Shown in pieces: positions 1-3,876 of a stretch of 7,777 bases of DNA (positions are counted from its first letter, which is position 1; the number at the start of each line of letters is the position of its first letter). A program made the translations under genes and the position numbers. The stretch comes from JBBRLA01 sp038231615 (GTDB lineage Bacteria > Myxococcota_A > Polyangia > Palsa-1104 > JAEUJZ01). Location: NCBI GenBank assembly GCA_038231615.1, contig JBBRLA010000411.1, positions 1-7,777 on the forward strand, written 5' to 3'. Below the pieces are notes generated by a model that was given only the letters and a program-made list of their open reading frames with translations, ran no database searches and was not told where the DNA came from.

Positions 1-1
1 C

Positions 2-919
2 TCCCTGGACGCCATGATGCTCGACCAGAAGCGGGCCTTCGACGAGATCGTCGAACGCTACGCCAAGGACGAGGCGGTGCGCCGGCGCATTCTCGACAAC
101 CGCATCTACCGGCAGATCAGTTCCGCCCTGGCCGGCTCCCACGAGTACGCCGCGATGTCCAAGCTCCACGACATCGCCACGGCCACTAACGAACAGCCGC
201 AGCGCTACGACCTCATCATCCTGGACACCCCGCCCACCGAAAACGCCCTGGACTTCCTGGACGCCCCGGAGAAGGTCAGCCAGGCCATCGACTCGCCGGC
301 CATCCAGTGGTTCGTCAAGCCCTACCTGACCGCCGGCACCCTGAGCCTGAAGCTGGTCGGCATGGGCGGCGCGGTGGTGCTTCGCGGCCTGGCGCGCTTC
401 GTCGGCTCGGCCTTTTTGCAGCAGATGGCCCAGTTCTTCGTCGAATTCAACCAGGTCCTGGGGGGCTTCCGCGAGCGTGCCACGGAGGTCTTCGCCCTGA
501 TGAAGAGCCGCGAGGTGGCCTTCGTCCTGTGCGCCAGCCCGGAGCCGCTGAGCATCGACGAGGCGCTCTATTTCCACGGGCGCCTGGTCGCGGCGCACAT
601 GCCCCTGGGCGGCTTCGTGGCGAACCGGGTACACAAGAAGGGCCCCGAGGCCCCCGGGCGGCAGGAACTGATCGAGCTTCTGCGGGCGCGGCAGGAATTA
701 TCCGGACTGAGCCAGGAGGACGTGGTCCAGGTGGCGGCCGATCTGGATCGCACCTACCGCGAGCAGCAGGTCCTGTCCACCGCCGACGCCAACTCGGTGG
801 CGCGACTGCAAAAGGCGGCGGATGCTTCTTTCGTACCGCTGCGCGTCGTGCCGATCTTCGAGCAGGACATTTACGGGGCCGAAGGGTTGGCCCTGGTCAG
901 CCAGCACCTGGTGTCGTAA
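2..919 (+). CDS. ArsA-like anion-transporting/GET3-type ATPase, 5'-truncated by the window edge
   Basis: C-terminal ~305 residues of a P-loop ATPase of the ArsA/GET3 branch of the SIMIBI class. The reading frame is open to the left edge (codons S-L-D-A precede the first ATG at 14), so the start and the Walker A loop lie outside the window. Family marks seen: MLDQKRAFDEIV near the left end; LIILDTPPTENALDFLDAP, with the Asp codon at 224-226, corresponding to the ArsA DTAPTGHTL switch but in the DTPPTxNALDFLDAP form of bacterial ArsA-like proteins; and the C-terminal VPIFEQDIYGAEGLALVSQHL, matching the family's closing region. Known members are cytosolic ATPases moving arsenite (ArsA) or tail-anchored proteins (Get3); bacterial homologues of this branch mostly lack a proven substrate. 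No metal-binding cysteine cluster is visible in this part, which argues against classical arsenite handling. The ANL-family gene starts 15 nt after its stop. Family is fairly certain, substrate unknown. Confidence 0.87.
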   Translation, partial: SLDAMMLDQKRAFDEIVERYAKDEAVRRRILDNRIYRQISSALAGSHEYAAMSKLHDIATATNEQPQRYDLIILDTPPTENALDFLDAPEKVSQAIDSPAIQWFVKPYLTAGTLSLKLVGMGGAVVLRGLARFVGSAFLQQMAQFFVEFNQVLGGFRERATEVFALMKSREVAFVLCASPEPLSIDEALYFHGRLVAAHMPLGGFVANRVHKKGPEAPGRQELIELLRARQELSGLSQEDVVQVAADLDRTYREQQVLSTADANSVARLQKAADASFVPLRVVPIFEQDIYGAEGLALVSQHLVS

Positions 920-934
920 CATTCGCTCAAGAAG

Positions 935-2731
935 ATGCCGGCTGTTACCAACCTCACTTACGCCGTGCTCGATCAGACCCTCGACGACATCGAACGCCGA
1001 GGGGGCTCAATCACGGTCGCGCAGGCCCTGCGCGAGCCCAAGCGCCTGTGGTCCTACGCCAGGCTCCACGCCGAGGTCTGTCGGACGGCGGCGGCGCTTT
1101 GCGGGCAGGGGCTTTCGCGGGGGGACCGGGTGGCGATCTTCATGCACGATGGCGGCGAGATGGCGGCGACGCTTTTGGGGGCCATCCGGGCGGGCCTGTG
1201 CGCGGTGCCGCTTTCCGACACGCTGCGCCCCAGGGAGGTGCTGGAGGTGCTGGTCGACTGCGGGGCCTCCGCGGTGGTGGCCCACGCCGATCTGGCGGAG
1301 GGCATCTCCGGGCTCTCCAGCGCGTCGTCGGGCCCGATGGCGTCATCGTCGTTCTCCCCGGTGTTGAACGGCCCGCCTTCCGAGCTGAAGGCCATCTTCT
1401 GCCTGGGCGGCAGCCTGCCCGGGACGCAGGACTTTGCTGCCCTGTGCTTCGACGCCGATCCCCACTTCGATCCGGTGACGCCCGCGCAGGGGGACCCGGC
1501 GTTCCTGCTCTACGACACCGGCCCCGACGGGCGGCTGCGGGGGTACGGCTATCCCCACGGAATGCTGCTCTCGGCCTACGAGCGCTACGCGCTGCCGGTG
1601 CTCAAGCTGACCCAGGAAGACCGGGTGTTCTCGACGGCGCGTCTGTGCCGGCCCTTCGGCCTCTCGCACAACCTGTTTTTCCCCCTGCGGGCCGGGGCGG
1701 TGAGCTTCCTTCTGCCGGACCAGGTGCGCAGCCGCCCGGTGTTCGACGTGCTGGGCTCGTTCCGGCCGACGATCTTCTGCGCCACGCCCAGCCTCTACAA
1801 CGAGCTGGTGCAGGACTTCCTGGAGATGTCGGCGCCCCGGCCGGCGTACTTCCACTCGGTGCGCCTGCCGATCTCGTACGCCGAGCCGCTGCCCCTGGCG
1901 GTGGAACGACGGCTGCGCGGGATGTTCCAGTTCCAGCTCGCCCACTGCTTCTGCCCGGGGGAAGCGTTCCAGGCGGTGCTGTGGAACGCGCCGGAGCGCT
2001 TCCGCAGCGGCTCCCACGGGCAGCCCCTGCCCAAGGTCGAGGTGCGCCTGTGCGACGATCACGGGACCGCGGTGCTGGGCGCCGAGATCGGCCACCTGGA
2101 GCTGCGGGCGGAGCATTTTGCCGGAGGTCCGTGGAGCGGCGTGGAGCGGCGGGTGCGGACGCCCGACCCGGCGCCCAAGGGGGGCTGGCTGCGCACTGAG
2201 GAGCGCTTCTTCCGCGACGAGGACGGCTACTATTTCCAGGTGGGGCGTGGCGACGGCCTCTTCCGCATCGCCGACGCGCTGGTGTCCCCCGGGCAGATCG
2301 AGCAGACCCTTCTGGGGCACCCCTCGGTGTGGGAGTGCGCGGTGGTGGAGGACCATGACGACGAAGGGCTGCCGCTGCCCAAGGCGTACGTGGTGCTGAA
2401 CCTGGGGAGCGAGCCGTCGGTGAAGCTGGCGCGGGAGCTGATGGAGTTCGTGAAGCGGCAGATCTCCCCCCACAAGTACCCCCGGGCGGTGGAGTTCCTC
2501 TCGCAGTTGCCCAGGGACCCAGACGGCAAGGTGGCCAGGTGGCGGTTGCGGCCCAGGCCCGTGCCGCAGATCTTCTCGCCGCCCTCGGGGCTCTCTCCCG
2601 TGCGGGGGGCGACCCCGGCCCGGCTGCTGCGTTACGGCAGTGCGGAGCAAAGCGGAACGCCGGTCTTTGGTAGCGCGCAGCAAAGCGGAGCGCCGGGCAT
2701 AGAAAAAAAGTCGGGGCCTGAGGACAAGTAG
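935..2731 (+). CDS. Benzoate-CoA-ligase-like ANL (AMP-binding) protein with degenerate active-site motifs
   Basis: A 598-residue ANL-superfamily protein closest by eye to benzoate-CoA ligases, which adenylate an aromatic acid and transfer it to CoA. Supporting stretches: WSYARLHAEVCRTAAAL near the N-terminus; VFSTARLCRPFGLSHNLFFPL; RPTIFCATPSLYNEL; and the C-terminal domain KAYVVL...SPHKYPRAVEFLSQLPRDPDGKVARWRLR. The A10 lysine is kept (K532). Other core motifs have drifted: the phosphate loop expected as SGSTGRPKG reads TGPDGRLRG (195-203); A5 GSTE reads CPGE (340-343, Glu kept); the A7 TGD ribose-binding Asp is Glu (TEE, 421-423); the A8 hinge GRxDDxxK reads GRGDGLFR (437-444). Beyond about residue 545 there is an extra tail with two 11-residue repeats. 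ATG 935 follows the ArsA-like stop by 15 nt with only AAGAAG before it, suggesting translational coupling. It may be a divergent ligase with an unusual acid, or a non-catalytic relative. Confidence 0.85.
   Translation: MPAVTNLTYAVLDQTLDDIERRGGSITVAQALREPKRLWSYARLHAEVCRTAAALCGQGLSRGDRVAIFMHDGGEMAATLLGAIRAGLCAVPLSDTLRPREVLEVLVDCGASAVVAHADLAEGISGLSSASSGPMASSSFSPVLNGPPSELKAIFCLGGSLPGTQDFAALCFDADPHFDPVTPAQGDPAFLLYDTGPDGRLRGYGYPHGMLLSAYERYALPVLKLTQEDRVFSTARLCRPFGLSHNLFFPLRAGAVSFLLPDQVRSRPVFDVLGSFRPTIFCATPSLYNELVQDFLEMSAPRPAYFHSVRLPISYAEPLPLAVERRLRGMFQFQLAHCFCPGEAFQAVLWNAPERFRSGSHGQPLPKVEVRLCDDHGTAVLGAEIGHLELRAEHFAGGPWSGVERRVRTPDPAPKGGWLRTEERFFRDEDGYYFQVGRGDGLFRIADALVSPGQIEQTLLGHPSVWECAVVEDHDDEGLPLPKAYVVLNLGSEPSVKLARELMEFVKRQISPHKYPRAVEFLSQLPRDPDGKVARWRLRPRPVPQIFSPPSGLSPVRGATPARLLRYGSAEQSGTPVFGSAQQSGAPGIEKKSGPEDK
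2637..2702 (+). repeat. In-frame 33-bp tandem repeat in the ANL gene 3' end (dispersed-repeat copies A and B)
   Basis: Two direct copies with a 33-bp period (11 codons), encoding GSAEQSGTPVF then GSAQQSGAPGI. Over 25 bp (2639-2663 against 2672-2696) they match at 22 positions. The shared core in the second copy is GCAGCAAAGCGGAGCGCC. Almost the same sequence occurs inside the kinase gene at 4315-4337, so this is part of a dispersed family rather than only a local duplication. The element can form a weak imperfect hairpin (GCGC arms around AGCAAA). It lies past the last conserved ANL residue, in a tail with no family counterpart. Confidence 0.7.
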
Positions 2732-2743
2732 CCGCGCTTCGCC

Positions 2744-3676
2744 TCATTTCAGGACCAGCCCGCCGAAAAGTCGCAGAATCACCGTCTCGTAGTCGCGGCC
2801 AATGAAGAGCAGGAGGTAGCAGAACGCCCCGAAGGCCAGGAAGGGCCCGAAGGGAACCTCGACGTGGCGCAGCAGGGCATGATCAACAGCCCCGTCCTTT
2901 GTGGCGTCCGTTCTCGCGGCGTTGTCGACCTGGGTCCGCTTCTCCGACCGGCGCCGCAGGATCAGCGCCGGAAGGCTGACCGCGATGCCGGCCAGCGAAC
3001 CCCAAAGCAGTGTCAGCGGCAGCGACTTGTAGCCCAGAAGCCCCCCGGTGATCGCCAGGAGCTTGCCATCGCCGTAGCCCATGCCCTCGCGCCCGGTCAG
3101 GTAGTAGTAACCGTCGGCGATGAGGCGTACGAAGGCATAGCCGGCGACCATACCGATGAGCGCATCGAGGGCGCTGACGTCGGGTAAAAATCTCCCCATG
3201 ACAAAGAAGATCGGGATGGCCGGGTAGGTGATGCTGTCCGGCAGGATCTGATGATCGAAGTCGATGCCCGAAAGCACCACCAAAAGCCCGGTGAAGTAGA
3301 AGTAAACGATGTATTCGGACACAAGGATCGAGAGCGGCCCCTCTCCCGAGGCGACGAAACGCGAGTAGAGCAGAAGCGAGAGCCCGGTCATCAGGGCCTC
3401 GACCAGGAGGTAGCGTGGTGAGATCGGCTCGGGGCAGTGGCGGCAGCGCCCCCGGAGGATGAGCCAGCTCAGGATTGGGATGTTGTCGTAGGCTGCGATG
3501 AAAGTGCCGCAGCGGGGGCAGCGGGAGCCCGGCCAGGACACCGACATGAAGAGGGGGATGCGGTAGATGCAGACATTGAAGAAGCTGCCCCACAGGGCCC
3601 CCCAGATGCCGGCCACGACCCAGCCGACGGGGGGAAGCACGAGCAGGAGCAGGCCAGCAGAGAAATCCACGGTCAT
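2744..3676 (-). CDS. pilD: Prepilin peptidase / N-methyltransferase (type IV leader peptidase, PilD family)
   Basis: Inner-membrane aspartyl protease (310 residues from the chosen start) that cleaves type IV prepilin and type II secretion pseudopilin leaders and usually N-methylates the new N-terminus. Seen in order: a hydrophobic N-terminus leading to WGSFFNVCIYRIP (29-41), the family signature; four cysteines in two pairs, CPRC (53-56) and CRHC (78-81), as in bifunctional zinc-type members; DNIPILSWLILRGRC (64-78); first catalytic Asp D139 in GIDFDHQILPD; second, D203, in GMGYGDGKL; and VPFGPFLAFGAF near the end. A charged loop of about 25 residues precedes that last motif. The frame stays open to 3781, but the ATG at 3676 puts GSFFN about 30 residues in, as usual; the extension is soluble and runs into the CGAT repeat. 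Stop codons of this gene and the convergent ANL gene are 12 nt apart. No pilin genes are nearby. Confidence 0.95.
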   Translation of the reverse strand: MTVDFSAGLLLLVLPPVGWVVAGIWGALWGSFFNVCIYRIPLFMSVSWPGSRCPRCGTFIAAYDNIPILSWLILRGRCRHCPEPISPRYLLVEALMTGLSLLLYSRFVASGEGPLSILVSEYIVYFYFTGLLVVLSGIDFDHQILPDSITYPAIPIFFVMGRFLPDVSALDALIGMVAGYAFVRLIADGYYYLTGREGMGYGDGKLLAITGGLLGYKSLPLTLLWGSLAGIAVSLPALILRRRSEKRTQVDNAARTDATKDGAVDHALLRHVEVPFGPFLAFGAFCYLLLFIGRDYETVILRLFGGLVLK

Positions 3677-3679
3677 TTT

Positions 3680-3708
3680 ACTACACACCACGGCGAGCCC
3701 GCTGTCAA
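3680..3708 (-). promoter_or_regulatory. Candidate sigma70-type promoter for the prepilin peptidase gene
   Basis: On the minus strand a perfect TTGACA (3708-3703) is followed after exactly 17 nt by TGTAGT (3685-3680, four of six matches to TATAAT). The proposed ATG (3676-3674) begins only four bases after the -10 hexamer, so transcription would start at or just inside the start codon. Either the mRNA is leaderless, the used start is slightly downstream (GTG at 3670-3668), or the match is chance. No Shine-Dalgarno sequence precedes the ATG, which fits a leaderless reading. Confidence 0.35.
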
Positions 3709-3712
3709 ATGA

Positions 3713-3728
3713 CGGAGCGTCGGAGCGT
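3713..3728. repeat. 8-bp perfect tandem duplication in the divergent spacer
   Basis: CGGAGCGT occurs twice head to tail. It sits upstream of the peptidase promoter candidate and before the CGAT repeat. It could be a pair of regulator half-sites or a replication-slippage product; the sequence alone does not decide. Confidence 0.4.
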
Positions 3729-3750
3729 CCGCAGCGGTTGACCTGCATGG

Positions 3751-3799
3751 CGATCGATCGATGCAGCGATCGATCGATCAATGCAGCGATCGATCAATC
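3751..3799. repeat. (CGAT)n compound repeat with 11-bp-arm hairpin in the divergent intergenic region
   Basis: Three imperfect units of CGAT runs joined by GCAG: CGATCGATCGATGCAG (3751-3766), a 20-bp version with CAAT before GCAG (3767-3786), and a partial third unit (3787-3799). Seven GATC sites fall within 44 bp. Because the unit is self-complementary, GATCGATCGAT at 3752-3762 and ATCGATCGATC at 3769-3779 are perfect 11-bp arms around a GCAGCG loop. The region lies between the start codons chosen for the divergent peptidase and kinase genes. It keeps both frames open, which explains the spurious N-terminal extensions (ATG at 3781 on +, ATG at 3781 on -). Confidence 0.8.
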
Positions 3800-3814
3800 T
3801 AGGCGCATCCCCTT

Positions 3815-3825
3815 TTGCCCGGCAA
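3815..3825. promoter_or_regulatory. Short dyad, possible operator upstream of the kinase
   Basis: TTGCC-C-GGCAA is a perfect 5-bp inverted repeat around one base, about 50 bp before the chosen kinase start and next to the TATGAT box. Its size and position suit a dimeric repressor half-site pair, but such short dyads are common by chance in GC-rich DNA. Confidence 0.2.
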
Positions 3826-3861
3826 GTAGGAACCCCACTCGCCCTGGCCCCACGGGTCCAG

Positions 3862-3876
3862 TATGATGCATCCGTG
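3862..3876 (+). promoter_or_regulatory. TATGAT -10 box spaced for a leaderless GTG start of the kinase gene
   Basis: TATGAT (3862-3867, five of six matches to TATAAT) is followed by exactly six bases and then GTG (3874-3876). This is the TANNNT-N6/7-RTG arrangement known for leaderless genes in GC-rich bacteria. The -35 region at the usual distance (about 3839-3844, TCGCCC) is poor. None of the candidate kinase starts (ATG 3781, GTG 3874, ATG 3919) has a Shine-Dalgarno sequence, which supports a leaderless reading but does not prove it. Confidence 0.35.

Noticed and set aside
307..2199. A 630-codon + strand frame overlapping the ArsA-like and ANL genes
   Set aside because: Its translation is a low-complexity Arg/Gly/Ala/Pro sequence typical of an off-frame reading of GC-rich genes; the other frame gives two clear protein families.
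2703..2710. A AAA AAG slippery heptamer in the correct register in the ANL gene tail, with possible downstream pairing
   Set aside because: A -1 shift would reach a TGA within about four codons (2719-2721), only slightly shortening a non-conserved tail, so programmed frameshifting would have no evident product. It is probably a chance A-run.
1343..2747. Long minus-strand open frames (446 and 381 codons) opposite the ANL gene
   Set aside because: Low-complexity shadows of the ANL coding sequence with no domain signals.
3751..3799. GATC cluster as a replication origin
   Set aside because: The GATC density is simply a consequence of the CGAT repeat; no DnaA boxes, AT-rich unwinding element or origin-linked genes are present.
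3751..3799. HIP1-type GCGATCGC element
   Set aside because: The exact octamer does not occur; only GCGATCGA runs are present.
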